A DNA stretch of 64,000 nucleotides, from NCBI GenBank assembly GCA_036852015.1, contig JAANDG010000521.1, forward strand, positions 41,236-105,235, in the 5' to 3' direction. The notes under the pieces were generated by a model. The model was given only the letters and a program-made list of their open reading frames with translations. It was not told the DNA's origin and searched no databases. Shown piece by piece: positions 43,001-59,000 of the stretch; within the stretch, counting starts at the first letter, position 1; every line of letters begins with the position of its first letter. The stretch comes from Pelodera strongyloides. Taxonomy: Eukaryota; Nematoda; Chromadorea; Rhabditida; Rhabditidae. The translations under genes were made by a program, and so were the position numbers.

Positions 43001-46000
43001 TTTATGAAACTATCGTTTTTGAAGCTGTACCGGACTCAGCCGGCAGGATACGAATCAGCTAAGTACCTTAGATCTTCCTTAGAGATCCATCTTCAGCTTA
43101 TAAACTGTTGATCTATACGATTTGTAAATGAATGGGTCTAAATAAGTAAATAAATGTTTTAACACTGCTCACCCAGGCATCAGATCGTCCTGGAAATGGT
43201 TGTCGATTGGTCGATTACGAGGGTTTGCGAGGCGTTCACCATCGGGGCAGAACTTCGGTCGCACGTTCTGAACTTGTATGGACGTATACAAAGAAAAATA
43301 TTTATCGAAAGCTTTGAATGTAACCCTCCCAATGCCAAGTATGGTTTATATATTAACGAAAGCTTTCAATGTAACCCTCCTGCCAAGTCTGGTTTATACC
43401 ATTAACGTACATGAATGTAGATTATTTTATATACATTTTCACATACATAACCATCATCAGTTCTGAATATGCTTCAAACAAACATACGAAGATTTCACGT
43501 GCGTGCTCTTCGAAGGGAAGTGCCGATGTATTGCGAGAAGCAAACGTCGTCCTCGTAGACCTAAAGTGTGAAATTCGCGTGTTTACTGTTTTCAATCACC
43601 ATCAAAGAATGAAACATATGCACGGCTACCTTACAAAATCATTGGTCCCTGGAAATGCACTTCATCTAATCATGGATATTACTTTGGTCCTTTCATAAAC
43701 CATAAGATAGTTATGATGCGCTTTATTTTAATGTTTCTAATAATTCTTCTTCTTATTGACACATGGTGCCATTTTAGCTTGAAACTAATATGCATATTTG
43801 ATTAACTAGGTGTCTCAAATACCTTGTCGAACTTCTCGTTTTCGATCTCCATGGCCTTCTTTCAGCTTTGCGTCCCAGTCTTCGAACTAAACGTGTTTAT
43901 TTCAAAGCCCGATACCTACAACCAACATAAAATAACCCTTTCAAACGTAGTAAGTTTTAAACAACTTATGTTCAGATCGCAACATACATAAACATAAAAT
44001 TGGCCAGCAAATTGACAATAGCCGGTAAAAAGTGTCCCGCTTTACTACCTGTTCCTCAATGACGATGTCGGCGCCTTTGAGGAATGTCTGTTCTTGCGGG
44101 TGCATGTTCGCGTCGGCGGTCTCGAAGTCGAGCGTGTCCAGTTTGTTGGGGAACTGCCATTTCATGAAGTCAAGCACTTGCTTGAATTCCCTCTGCAAAA
44201 CGAACACTTGATGTGTGAACCATAAGCTATCTAATTATGAGGACGTCAGTGGGTGGTGCATTGGCTAAGCTATCGTCTTTGACCCGTGGAACCCGGGTTC
44301 GAGTCCCGCATATGTGATTTAATTATAACACACCACGTCCGGGTTTTCCGGCAGTTGTCTCGGTCGAACGGGCATGAAGAGTCCTTGGCGGGCAGCGTTC
44401 ACAACGCGGTTGATCAGTCGGTCGAACTTCATCAGGAAGAGACGGTCAGGGGGTCCTTCGGGCATCTGAAGGGAGAAAGATTTCTATATGCAATACAATA
44501 CATTATATGTGTTTTTTTTCTGCATAACATTAAGGCAGTGGTTTGTTTGAGAAAGAAAACGAGGATCGGGATATGTATCTGTCTATCGCTCAATCTAATG
44601 AGCCCAAATACATTCATTCATAAACAAAAAAAATCCGAGTAGACTCTCGTGAAGGCGCAAGTCAATTGAAGAAAAATGAGCAACGACACTACGAGCGGCA
44701 ACTGTACATGAACTTTTTATAATTCAGGCCATATAAGATGAGCATCGCAAAAATAACGGGCGTAGGAGACAATTCTGGTCCAACTTGCTTGATTGGTTCA
44801 TAAGAGCAAGAGCTGGCATGCTTCTTGCCCAGGTCAAGGCAAATTAACAAAATCCATACGATGAACACTCGGTCCTGGTGAGGGTTGCGGACATTGATGT
44901 GGTCCCTGTCCGGGACTGTATGACACCAATGGTTGTACAACCGGATCTCCATCTCGTGCTCCGCTCCGTGCTTCTTCAACAAGCCCCTTCTCATCTCCTC
45001 CATGAGAACTCGCTAAATTCAACGTTATTGTAAAGTACTCGATAGATTTCTTTCCCATCTATTTTAAAGCGGAACGTTCAATGATGGTTAGATCAAACAC
45101 AGATTATACATTACAGACGAGTGGGAAATATGTTTGCTTTTTCAGAAATTCATGTCCAATAAAAGCGTAAGAAGGAATAATCCTTACGGCGATCGAGTCC
45201 TTTACAGTGTACGCTCTCATGCGGTACTCCAGGTACATTCGCGTCCATCTTCTTTCGAAGACCTTCTTCTTGTAGTCGGGTATGTAGCTAAAGATTTTGT
45301 TTACGTGATATAAATAACGAAATACCACTATCTACTGTGAAAAAAATGGTGCTCATTACACTTACTGACGCGTGTCCTTCACTAAATTTGTGCCAGACAA
45401 AAGAAAATTCCCACCAATCAAGGGTCATGTCCATTTCCAGTGAGACAGTTTCGCACTGCTCGGGTCCATCTTCTGGTACGTGGTACAGAAGTCGTTGTGG
45501 GAGGTTCGGGTTCTGAAGGAAATCGATAAGTTTGCGGGTGTTCTTCGCCTGACTAGCACTGAGTTGTCTTTCTCTTGGTTCCGACAACGCTTGCGGCCCC
45601 ATTGAGCCTTTACTGTATAATAAAAACATGCCCGTGTCTACGTAAAAATAGCAACCTTGTTCAAGAGCTCCTGGTTCTTCTTTCGGATCTCGTCCCGCTC
45701 CTTCTCCCTCTCCGCCTTCATGGCGTCCTTCTTTTCTTGCTGCTCGCTGGCGTAACGGCGTGGCCGGCACTTGGCGAGAACCTACAAGTATTTGCTTTTT
45801 TACAATAAGAGTGGTCTATTCGTTAGACAGCTTCAGCGTTACAAAATGATCAAGAGCGTCGAACTTGACAAGGTAACATTTTATATAAGACGTTGCAATT
45901 TCTAGTTAAAGCTATTTATTGTTCGTACCTCGTCGCGGTTCCTCCAGCTCTCCTCTTCATACTCGGGACTCATCCATTTGGGCAGATAGCACATCGCGAA

Positions 46001-48558
46001 GATGACGTACTGGGTGCGGACCTAAATATATATCCAGAGTTTTTGGTGTTGCCTACTTTATTTTGTCTCCAACACAGGCAACGTCTCAAGCGTAAATACT
46101 GCATAATTGAATGTGAAACGAACGAATCCGGTAGAGCAGTGCAGCGTCTGGAGCACGTTCAGCACCGAGTACACGGCGCTCACGACGAAGGTCATCCTTA
46201 AAGATTAATATTTTTACTTAAAAGTTGCGTGAAATCGAGCAGGACACGATTACAATAACGAGGGTTTTGTTATTACCCGTTGCTTCTCACGACCTATATT
46301 TGGTTCTAGACTTTACGATAATGAAAACAACTTGCATGTCGAAGTAGAAGCTCGGTTCATCCGTGCTTCGGACAAGGTAGTACCATTGGAAGAAGAGTAC
46401 CATCGGCATCAGTGGAGCGTAGAATTTGTTCCGGATGACCTTAAAATTACTAGGCCTCAGTAGCTATATGGGTTAGACGACGCGCAACTACAGCTATCCG
46501 CAGTATCTTATAGTTCTAGCCGTGCCAGCTGTCTTTTTAACTCCTTAGATAAATTAACTCCGTAGATAAATTCGTTAGCAAGTCACATATTTGTAGTGCA
46601 CACATACACTTACTTTTCTCCGTGCCCACACCTCTAAAAAATTAAACAACATCAACTAACCTTGGTCAGAATCCCCTTCTCACAAGGCCAGAGGTGCTCG
46701 AAGTAGGCTTTTACTTTGATGAGTCCGTGGGGGCGGGTCCTAGTTTTTAAGGCAATTAAATAAACTTAAATGTAAGTAGTAACGTTTCCTTGCTATTATT
46801 ATTACAATTTGATAGCATTTTATTTTTTCTTGTTTATGTCAACAGTGCTTGCCTTCACGCGCAAGTAAATTTCAAAGTGACGATATGCATGTATTTGTTC
46901 AGTTTCTCGATGGCAATTCGTTTTGTTTTCCTTTCGTTTTCGGTTTTTTTCACCGGCCTACCGGAATCAGCATGTAAAGCGTTTATCTTTATCCAATGAA
47001 GGTACTTATCGCGACGGTTAGACGATTCACTTATTAACAATATCACAAATACCAAAGCTCACTTCATCACCAGGCATCCAGCTTCTCCGAAGGCTGACCC
47101 AAAGAAGCCAAGGGTTAGCATCATGCACGTGGTCAGGAGCCACAGTTCGTCCTTGGGTGACACGAATGAGGAGAGACAGGTCCAAGGGTGGACGAGCTGA
47201 GAACGTGTCATTTATGCTAACAAGATTTTTATCTAGTACAGCCTAAAAGCTGTAACTAAATATTTCCCAGCACTTGTTTCACTTGTTTCTAATATTTTCA
47301 GACAGTTGCAACTTGCAACCACAGGCCACATTCACCATTCCACTCAATTCCCCATGCGTAATTCCTCGTCTTTTTCTCTGCGCCTCATATTAGAGTGCTA
47401 TTTTTATCAGGGAACATTTCTCCGAGGGCATCGGAGTAGTGAATATGGCATCAGAAAACCAAACATACGTTGGTCCAGTAGACAGCCGAGATCAGTCCGT
47501 AGAAGGCCACGAGGGCGAACATTGCGTAGTACACGCGGTACTAAATGTGATGGTAAGTTATTTTTCACATAGCATTCTTTATTTATACTTGCACGCGAAA
47601 ATACTTGCACGCGAAAAAAAAACGGCCGCTCTTTCCATAATCATACTTGTCCAAGTGACGTACCCGGTACGAGAAGTACCACGTGTATTTTCCTTCGTAG
47701 TTGCCCCACCAGTTCCGGCTCAGGCCATCCATTACCGTATAGAAGTTTATGGCTTCATTGGCAGCCATGAAGAGGGCTGCAAAGTTGACTGTACGAAACT
47801 CCACTCCATAGTCCATATATTTCGTGCTGTGCGTGTTCCCAAATTCCTTTTCCTACAGAACACTCATAATTTGCTTTAAATTTCCCAGGTAAGCCGAATG
47901 GTAACTTCAATGTTAGCAAAAATTTTACCGTAGGTGTAGAGGTGGTTGATGATCATCCAGAAGAAGCGACAGCTGACACTGTCCACCTATACAATATACA
48001 TTGTACTGGCTTTTATATTCTGACAGGGTATCTAATTCCAGAGCATATATGGTTATGAAGTGTTAAATTAAAATTAGTCAAATATTCACTCCGAGCAGCT
48101 GTGGGTTTTTCCAGAGTACGGCAACGAAGCCGGCGGCGCTCAGTGCCGCCTTTCGTAGGAAGCAGTAGGTTTCTTGGGGATCCTGCAATGCAAGTTTTGC
48201 TTTTTACAAATTGCGAGTATGGAATTTCATAAGTATGCTGGAAATTTCAATTGTAAATATTATACCATATAATTTTTCATTTCTGTGAATTTAGTTTACT
48301 GATAGGCTCCTCAGCCGTGAGGTTTGATTTTACTATGTACTGCCAGATTCCAAACAAAATGTATGACCTCGGGATCATCGATGAGGGTGAACTTTCCGCA
48401 GAGCTTGCCGATGAGGAGTAGGAGGTTGGTGGTGGTCATGGTGATCTGGCCCATCGTGCCCCAGGACACGTAGGCCACCTAAGAGATTTTCATGAGAAGG
48501 CAGAAATAGAGGGAGAGGGAGAGAGTACTGGGCAGGACCACATGTGTTCAGAACTATT

Positions 48559-48590
<32 letters not shown>

Positions 48591-50095
48591 TTTTTTTTTT
48601 TTTTTTTTTTTTTTTGTTGAATGGCACGGACAACAAAAATAAAGCCTACCGTGTTGTTCTTCCCGAAGAGGGTCATGGAAGTTTTATTGTATTGGCACTT
48701 ATCGCCAAAGAAGGTGACTGGGCACACGCAGCTTTAATATATTAGCTTTACTAGAGGCAAAGCAACAAGGGCACCAGTAAGGCAAGCATCTGCACCGCCA
48801 AATATAAATGTGAGAAATCTTTATTTTAGCTTATGACAAATACATTAGGGAAACATATATAAGCCCAACGGTGACTGCGCACCGAAAGACCGCCGTGCTG
48901 TGCGAGTTAGAAATTACTTACTCATACATGTCGACGAGGCTTCGGCACTTTCCTGCGCCACATTCCGTGGTGACGTTTGCGCACATGTTGGGTGATTTCC
49001 AGCATTTGAACCTCTGTGATAACAAGTATATTACTATTATATTAACTTTATATTTTATTCTCGACGGCTCGACCTTAATTATGGATGCTTACTGGAAGTT
49101 CAGCCTACAGAAAATAAAAACTAACCGTCCATCCGGGCTTGCACACACATTGGAAGAGTCCATTTTCTTGGCGCACACATTTGTCGGTTCCCCATTTGTA
49201 GCATCTGCAATTCAAAAGGTTCGATACTGGATTTTCAAGTTCCTATATTCTCTGCTTGTTTATATCCGAATAAAGTTTTTCTACAAGATTGATCAGACGG
49301 AAAATATATTACGCAGAACATGAGGTCTGCAGCTTCGGGTTTCCTTCAAACTCCACTTCGTCTTCCTCAATCGGATGTGCTAAAATGTTTAATTTCCACA
49401 AAATATAGCACTTTGGAGATTATAAATGTTTCCACGAAATTATTGTTTCAACTGAACATATTGATTTATTATAGTTGGCCCTACAAGTATCGACTTCTTG
49501 TTGGATGCTACCGAACCGGGTGGGGTACCGAACACAACACAAAGTAAATTATCTGTATATTAACCATGCAAACCGATTTACCCGAACAATTTATGTGTGT
49601 CTTATGGGTCGGGCGAACACACTTCCACTTAATGTTCAGTTAAACCCATTGGTAGCTTGGATCGCACAGTCAATGTGGGGGACCCAGGTTCCGTATGACG
49701 AACATCGAGTTCTGACCGTCTGACCCAGGTTCCGTTGACGAACATCGAGTTCTGACCGTCTGAGCTTTGTCGTTCTGGATGCATGGGAGAACAACTTGGT
49801 CTCCTTCTGAAGGATTAAAGCCTGCGTAGATGTTAGTTATTGTTACTATCTCCTTACAAACATCGCAACGCAAAGCACCGACAACCAGCGTGATAATATT
49901 CTAAAGCTATAGTATACCTTGCAGGAACTCCACTCCGTTGGGCAGTCCAACCATTTTAGCCATTCCGGCGTCGACAAAGTCGGAGAAGGCGCATCGGTTC
50001 TTCTGGCAGTATCCTGGAGTTATGGTGGTAATAATGAGTAAGGCTTCCTAATGGGAAGCTCGCCATTCATGATACACACACACACATACACACAC

Positions 50096-50136
<41 letters not shown>

Positions 50137-53033
50137 CACACATAGTTTATTTCAATGTTAGATGAAAACCTTAGCCCTAATGATAACTTTCTTACTCATG
50201 CACTATGCGCAACCCACTTGGTGTTCTGCAGAAGGCGGAGACGTCGTTCCTGACGTAGTCGGACTTTTGGTTTATGATCTGGTTGTTGATGATGTCGTCG
50301 AAGTCCAGAATCCCGTAGTATTTCGTGTCGATTTCGGAAAGACTCGTGGCATTAATCTAGAAGGCTTTTGGATAAGTATCGTCATTTCTAGATAGAAATG
50401 ACGATATGCACGTTAGCAGGATAAACATAGTACGGTAGGCACGCGCCGAGCTCTTAAAACACATGCAGAGCCTTTCGGAGTGCCCTACAGGCTCTGCACG
50501 TATTTTAACGGCGGACTTCCCCCATGGAGAGATGTTGATGTTAGTATGATATATTACACTATTAGTAAAATCAAAATGATGACAATATGGTTGAAAGCAA
50601 GCAACGACCTTCTTATTCGCACGGAATTCCTTGGAGCCCTTTTCGTTGTAGTAGACCAGTAGTGAAGTGATTCCGGCTTGATTCCTGGAAAATGTGCATG
50701 TTCCATAACTCGTCAAAAAAAGTGATGTTCCATAACTCGTCAAACGTCGGTTCCATTACGTCAAACTTCGGTTGCAAGTTAGAAGAAACTCACAACATGT
50801 TCGTGAATTGCTCATTCAACGTGGCATTGACGTAGTCTCTGGCCCAAGCCATATCGGTCTTGTCGCTCAGGGACTGAATTATCAAATTTACCGTAGGCTG
50901 CTTTTTTTTGCCATCGATTCCTTGATTTCATTTGCGCCAAAGTTAGTGGGTTGATGCGATTTTTTGTAGGAACAAGATGTTTAGAGTTATGCAAGATAAA
51001 GATAAAGATATAAAGATAAGGAGTACCGGGTTATCTCAAACGAATCCGCAGAAACGGTGCATCGGGGTCCCGTTTATTTCTGAAGCCGAACGAACTGGCC
51101 TTTAAACTTCCCGGAGGCCAATTTTCTCGGGAAGCCGATTTATCTCCGCCGGTTTTACCCAGCTACCAACTTTTACACCATTAGTGGGGTGAAGGGGCCG
51201 GACTCGAACCAGCGACCGGTGCCGTGGAGACTGCGCCATGCAAGTTAAGACGCTAAGAAACGAACACCGCATATTGCTCTATATAAGCTGCATAAGGTAG
51301 TGAAAGACCGTCGTCGACTCCGTTCGCGGAACAAACCTGGCAGTAACTGATCGCACGGATATACGAGACGGACTGTGGACGGGGAACAAGCAGGTAGCAC
51401 ATATCTCCCGAATCCCAGAACTGATCGGGACACGGCTGACCACAGTACCCAGGAATGCCTATAATGCAAATAGTATTCAAGGTTTTTCTTTTGTGTCTCT
51501 TTTTGTGAGTCTTGAAACTTTCAAACTAGGCTGGATTGTGCTACATACTAGGACGCCACAAATTACTTATCCACTTCTTTGTGTATGCGCGCCACACAAC
51601 GTTTTCGTAACATCCGGTGTCGCATATATCGTTTATGTTAAAGGAGTCATATTTTGGAAATTTAGGATCAACCCACGATATCTGACTGTTATTACCACAA
51701 ACACAAACTTTCTGTGGTGGCGGCGGTCGCGAAGGTGTTGACGAATGTCACCTGAATTGAATATTTGTGTAACTGAAACATAGTTTCCTGACAACAAAAG
51801 GTTAAAAAATACTGGAATCTTGCTGTGAATAAACAGATTATAATCAGATCAAACATTTCGTTAAAGTAATGTGTAAAACTTACGGAATCGGGCACACGTG
51901 TTGTCAGGGAACGGTCCTGGGTCGTCTCCAACAGTAAGACTGGCGATTTCGTGGTGGCCACGTAGTTTGCAACTGTTGTTTGCTTGGGTAACTTCGATGT
52001 AATGGGCTTTTTGCTCACTTTTGGGGCTGGAGTGCTTTTCGGCATGGCTGATTCAACGGATTTTGAGAACATTTCCGCAGTGGTTCTATCGGTTGTACTC
52101 TGGTAAGATCCAGAAGTGAGAGGGCGTGCGCTTGTTGAAGCTGAAGAGTGATCAGTTTGTTGGCTTGTCCTTGAAGATTTCGATGGAGACGGCTTCTCTG
52201 TCGTTTCGTCAGTTTCCTTCGTTGTCACTTCTGTTGAGCTTATCTGTGAGCTAGATAGGGGCCCGGCTTCCATAGTGGAGGCTTTTTCGAATTCCATTGC
52301 ACTTTCCGTGGGCTTTGTCGAATCAGCACTGGACCTTGTCTCGAGCTTTTCGGATTGTGTCTGCTGAGCAGAGGTTGCATCACGTTTCGGTGAACTTGTC
52401 TCGGTTGGTTCTGGAAGTTCAGTGGTCTGGGTCTCCTCAATATTCCCAGTCGTAAGATGTTCTGCGCCGAAGCTTGAAGTCAGTCTCGTTTCTGTACCCT
52501 TTGTTGGCCGTCCTTCTAGCTGTGAAGCAGAAGACACTTCTATGCCGACAGTGGCCTCGGTAGTCGTTGACGTTACATTTGAACTGGGGGAGCCATCACT
52601 TGTTACCGACGCGGCGTGCGAAGAAAGCGCAATATCAGGTGCACTTGTTGAAGTATGGGCCGGCGTGGTATCGTCTGTTGTTGATGCAGAACTGCTTCCA
52701 TGAGTTGCGGTGCTCGACGGATAGGCCTCAGAACTTTCAAGTTTCTTTTCCATAGTTGTCCCTTTGTCTTGGACAGAAGTTGTCGCCGTAGAAGAGGAAT
52801 CTGTTTCAACAGAAGACATCGTGCCCGTGGTGGTCGGTGAGATTTGTTTTGTAATTTCCATATGTTCGTGGGTCGCATCAGTCAAGCCTGTTGTTTCCTA
52901 AATAAGAGAATCAGTAATGGATGTTGACAGTTCACACTATTATTGCACATACGTGTGCTAACTAAATAAACGTAACCGTATAAACGAGATCACCTTGTTC
53001 GTGTTATCGTAGGTAAACTAAAACCATCTTACA

Positions 53034-53091
<58 letters not shown>

Positions 53092-56000
53092 GTCTTTCTC
53101 GAGGATATTTCCTTGGTTACACTCTCAGTGTTCATCGTTGTGGTAGACGAGGGCACGGTCGGCGTCGTTGAAGGAGTCATTTCAACAGAAGTCGTCTCGA
53201 AGGAGGTTTTCGAAGAAGTTATTACAGTTTCAGACTTTGCAGTCACATCAGGCATTTGTGTCGTTTCCTTTTCGCCCAATACTGTTGCGGTACCAGCAGT
53301 TATTTCGACACCATCAGACTGGGCAGTGGAGAGACCTTTTACCGACGAAGTCATATCATACTCCATTGATCCTCCTGCAGTTACAGTGGGTTTCCATGTT
53401 GTCTCCGGAGTCGCCCCCATTAACGACGGGGTTGCAGTGTCAGAAGTGCCTCTTGTTCCAACGGTTTCAGACGGGGTGGAAGCAGACGAGATAGCCGACG
53501 GATATTTCTGTTCTTCAGTAATTGTCGAAGTGGAGCGGTCCAATTCAATGGTAGGATGTTGAGCCGCTGTCGAAGCAGTTGTAAGGACGTCGGATGATGT
53601 AGCAGAGCGTAGGTCAGATGTTGGTTCCACGGTATGTGTTGGTGTAACGACAATAGACTGCTTGTCTAAAAAGATGATTTCATTGCTTAACAGTTTTTTT
53701 ACATAATATTAGTTTTCATGCATTACGTAAACAAAAAACAAAAAGACAGAATAAAACGGACGCTGTAATTTACAGGAATAAAATTAACAAATGTTTTTCA
53801 ACTTCATTTCCACGCATCCTCTTTTTCGTCGCATAAGTAAAGTCCGGTCGCTGTCTCGTTTTAAAGAACATTCCAAGCTATAGTTTACAAATTCCCCATT
53901 ATACTACGTGCATTCGCTATGTACTCATAACCTAAAGGTAACCGCATCTGACACGAAGAGCGTATTACGAACCGTGCGTTGAACCACCACTGGACGGCAT
54001 ATAGGTCCTTGTTGGCACAGTGCCGTGACGAAGAGATGTCGTAGTTTCTTCAAAAATATCTTTAATATCATAGTGTGGGCAAATTCGAAGGTAATATGTT
54101 ACATACAGTGATGAATAAGCAACTTATTTTAAATACATGTATTTATTTCGCTAAATGTACATGGAAAGGAGCTTAAACATATGCATATCTGTTACCATCC
54201 AGCGAGCGCGTTGTCAGAGCGTCCGGTGTGGTTGAGCCAGGTATCGGAATGAGTGTGGTCGGTTTCTCCTCAAGATGTATGGGTGGAATTTATACAGAGC
54301 AATTACGAAATTTTTCGTGTTTACTGATATGCCTCGAAAAGAGCTGGTAAACAAGGGTAACGTATTGTAACCGCAATGAAACACATTCGCTACAATTTAT
54401 CGAATGCTTCGGAATAATATCGTGGTCTCTGCGACTTTACCATTTTATTGTAGTACAAAGTACAAAGTAAAATACGATGTATTGATTTTATTTTCAAACA
54501 AAATTCAAACATCTTTAGTTAAGAAGCTACTGTGGACATGATGCGCATGGCCGTGATTTATTATTTATGTTGATTTATTATTTTCCTTTAAGATATTGCC
54601 TTACCACTTCTAATATATAATAAAGTGTCATATGCCAATGGCCCAAGGTTACTAGCACCTGCCAGGGAAACTAAATCGCATGTCGCACAAAAAAAAGGAA
54701 AAGTCGCACAGTATGTACTACGTAGGCTTATTATGGACGACAATGGCCAAAGTTTAAAAATAATTTCACTCTTTTCTCGAGAACTCAGAGCGCTATAATC
54801 GAGAGGGATTATCTGCAATATTACTGACCTTCGTTGCCGGGTAGGTGATGGCGGTGGTAATCAACAATTGCGCTTTTCCGGGTAGTTGTTTCCTACATGG
54901 AGGCTTCGAAGACGAGTTGGTGTAGCAGGATGAGCAAGCTGATCGTTGTCCATATGCTGAACAATTGAATAGATGGCACACTGATTTTTTTGCGGGAAAG
55001 AATACTTACAATCATCCCTGTACAGATATTTTCCAAAATCAGAGCTTCTTGCGACTCCCAGTACATGATTCAAAAACACGTATTAAAGTGCTTTATTCGA
55101 CCTGTTTCGGCTTCCACTGCAGGTTTCACATCTCATTAATTAGTTGGTTCACCTATGCTATGTTTGATTAACTTCCAACTTAATCACGTCTGACCCCTAC
55201 CGGTTAGTTTTAGTTTTAGTTATGTTTTTCATGTTTATGTTTATGTTGTGTTGTATTATTTCATGTCTAGAATTATACTAGGTTTTAAGAATTATGTTTG
55301 TATAATTGTAGCTACATATTCGTATTTTTTGCCGGATGTTTGTTGTTCCTGATGATGGCGTAAGCCGAAACCGGTCGAATAAAGCACTTTAATACGTGTT
55401 TTTGAATCATATACTGGGAGTCGCAAGAAGCTCTGATTTTGGAAAATATCTGTTCAAAATGACGGCATCCCTCCAGCAGCACGCCAACAAACAATCATCC
55501 CTGTGTTCTAGTCGGTTGTAATTTCACGGTTTGGTTTAAAAAAATCAAACATTTAAAAAAAAAATATATTGCAAAGGACAGAAGAGCAAGGAGCAATATA
55601 GCATTCACGCTATACATCATTCAGAGCCGGTGAAGGCTAACAGAGCACTATTCGGTTCGCTCTCACTGAATATATGGTTCTATTACGCACAATTGTTTTC
55701 CAACTGTTCGTTCTGACGACTCCAGTACAGTACTAGTCAACTCGTGGTGACCGCGGTGGCGCGGTACGAGTACTCGCAAGTGAGGCCGGAGCGCAGCGGT
55801 GGAAACGCGACACGGGTCGCCTTTCGACCTGCGCTCTAACATGGCGGCTCGCGACCCGTGCGATCCGTATCGACCCCACTCTATTTTTATTGTTTCGATT
55901 CGAGCTTTGGTTGCTACGGTATGTTTGGGACTTCTTCTCTCAGAGTATCACCTTTATGCGATCGTCGCAGCAGTTTGCCCACACGTCAACCTTACAAGCC

Positions 56001-59000
56001 ATTGATCGTCGCCAGAAAGATAGGATCCGAGGTAGCTGCATCCGACGGTAGAGCGTGTACTTTGCAAGACGTGGATGAATATCCGAAGACTCCAATCAAG
56101 CCATAGTTTAGCCACCTTTTATTTCGCACCCCATTTTGGTTCAGCAGCTAGAGAGCATCTGTTTGGCCCCATGTCGCCGAGCTATTACTTGCCATAGGTA
56201 TTGGTGCTAGTGCGTTCCTTAATGAAAATCAGGCATAAAATACTGAAGAACTCACCTGCAAGCAGCATATTCATCAGAAGAAGCACGAAGAGCGATGGGT
56301 CGACTCCTCCATTGAGGAAGCGCAGTTTCATCTTTGTCAGAATTGGATCGCTAAAAGCAAAAGCCAATAAGCTTACGGTATGCTACCCTACCCACATAAT
56401 ACTTGAGCGGAGCAAGCCGATTTGTCGACAAAATAACAAATTATGAAGCCACGGTTGCAATCAACCAATAAGTCAGTATGACTTCGATTGCACTAGATCG
56501 AAAGTTTCTTTCCGACAGGTCTACTATTTTTCTTACAGTAGTCCTAAAGGTTTCTTAGGTAGCACTAAGGCGTTATTACGGAAGCTCTAATGTTTTCTCA
56601 TGGTAGTTCTAAAGTTTTCTTGCGATATATCTAATGTTTTTTCTTACAGTAGTCGTAGTCCTAGAGATTGCTTACGGTAGCTCTTGTGAATTGCTACTGA
56701 AAATTTTCTTACGGGTGTTGTCCGAGGCTGTAGTCCTTGTTTTGCAGTTGTAGGCAGATGAAGCGAAGACGTACCGTTGCTACGTCCGCACGGTATTTAT
56801 GCATATTGGTTACCAAGGGCGGGCCCTTTCTTGGATCCCGCCTACGAAAATTTCCTGATCCCGCCCACAGATGGACACGCCCAATTCCAAAGAAATCAAT
56901 AAAATTTTGAGAGCACCTAATTTTGTACAGTAATACAGATAGCAAAGGTACATGTGTGTGATAAAGATTTGAGTTTGTCTCCATCCAAAACGTCAAACAA
57001 TCCTTGTGAACAAATGGATCTTGCTCGGTTCAGTACATTGTCAGACCCAAGGAAAACTTAGCTTTTCCGTGGGATAACTACAGCAATTAGTATAAATCTA
57101 TAATTGACGGTTAACTTTGTATTAATTAAGCTCGATGTTGATATATGTAAAAAATCACAGCCAACTACAATAAACAACAAAACAAATGATAGGAAAAACG
57201 GCACATAAAAAAGGCGCATGGCGCATTTACTGCTAATTGTAAGTGTGCGTTTTCCAGAAGCTTGAATGATTGCATAGTGCTTTTGATGTAGCTTTGCCTC
57301 TTCTTTAGTTACGGACGGCATTCGAATCGGTACCATTGAACATGGGTGACTTCAAAACACTATCAAGAAACATGGTCGATTTAGCAAAGGGATTTAATTC
57401 GAATTGTCCAACAACCAGAAACTGAGATGTCCACTTGGCAGTGTTCTCTTCCTAAATAAAAGCAAGGAGATCCTTTAAAGGATCGCAGTCACTTCAAATT
57501 CGTCATTTTGCTTCGAGTTTACTTGAATTTAGTAAAGAATAAAGAAAAATACTTTACCAAACCCTAATAATTTGAATTTCAACTCAGGGAGTGAACAAGT
57601 AGAAAAGTAGTTCTACTAAGCTACCGCGGGATTATGAAACGTGTAGTGATATGCCTGCAGACCCTTGCAGTATATGTAAAGATATAATATGCAGATATTT
57701 GCCGAAATAATTTGCATACTCCCGATCGGGAAGCAGCTGTATGAACACGTTTCGTGATCCTGTGGTAGTTAAAGGGAATATGTATGCCCTTTTTGAAGTT
57801 AAGCTGTATTAATAGAATGTGTGTTCCTCATTAAGGAAACAACAACAAAAATTGTTAAAAGTTTCCCATTTAAAAGAAAATGATTTTCAAAGTTCATCTT
57901 TTCCATAGTAAACGCGTTGCTTGACCCCCTGGCTTACACGGCAGTGCTGATGGAGCAAAAAAATTTGCATATGTGTGCATACATCGGCATATAGCATGCA
58001 ACAGCGACATATTTGCATGCAAATGAGAATATTCGAATTTACATATTCAGTCGCCTACTTAAATTCATGTCTGGTGTGGAAACTCTAGTTTCGCAGTTGT
58101 TTTGCTCATTTTGAGTGCCTACATATTCCCTTTAAGTAGAACTACTTTTCTACTTGTTCACTCCCTGAGTTGGAATTCAAATTATTCAGTTTTGGTAAAG
58201 TATTTGTCTCTATTCTTTCCTATATTCAATTATACACAAAGTAAGATGACGAATTAAGTGACTGCGATCCTTTAAGTTGGCGTACCACGCTAAACAACGC
58301 AGGTGGTTTCAATCTCGTGTTGCTTATGTCGGATTGGTACCCAGGATCGACAAAATAAACAAATATATAACGTGAATATTCAGTTAAAGGGACAGGCCCA
58401 TCAAAATAAACCTAATTTACGATACGTTCATAATGACTATCAAGCATTTTTATTACAATATATACAAACTAAATTTCACCATTATTCGCCCTAGACAACT
58501 TTTTTCCAATGCGCTCCACGCAAATGTATACCATAAAACTGCAGATTTCAAAGCTATATATGCAAATTTTAATCGCATTATAATTTCACGATAAATTTGC
58601 ATTGACGACAAGGATATTTGTGGCTTTACGGTATACATTTGATCTGAGCGCATCGGAAAAAAAGTTTCCCATGGCAAATAAATGTGAAATTTAGTTTGCA
58701 TATATTGTAATAAAAATGCTTGATAGTCACTATGGACGTATCGTAAATATAGGTTTACTTTGATGGGCATGTCCCTTTAAACAACAACAGTTAAACAACA
58801 ACAAGTGATCCCTTTTAAGTAGGCGTGACGCTTGCGCAGAGAAACCGATGATTTCAATCGCGTTCAACTGTTCACAGAAGCGACACCCACCCCTCACAAA
58901 ACAACAAGTAAATGATAGTTTAGTTATGGGACCGTCCGGAATAACAACGATGACAAGTTCAGCTAAACAACTTGGACAACACACAATGAAATTCAAACTA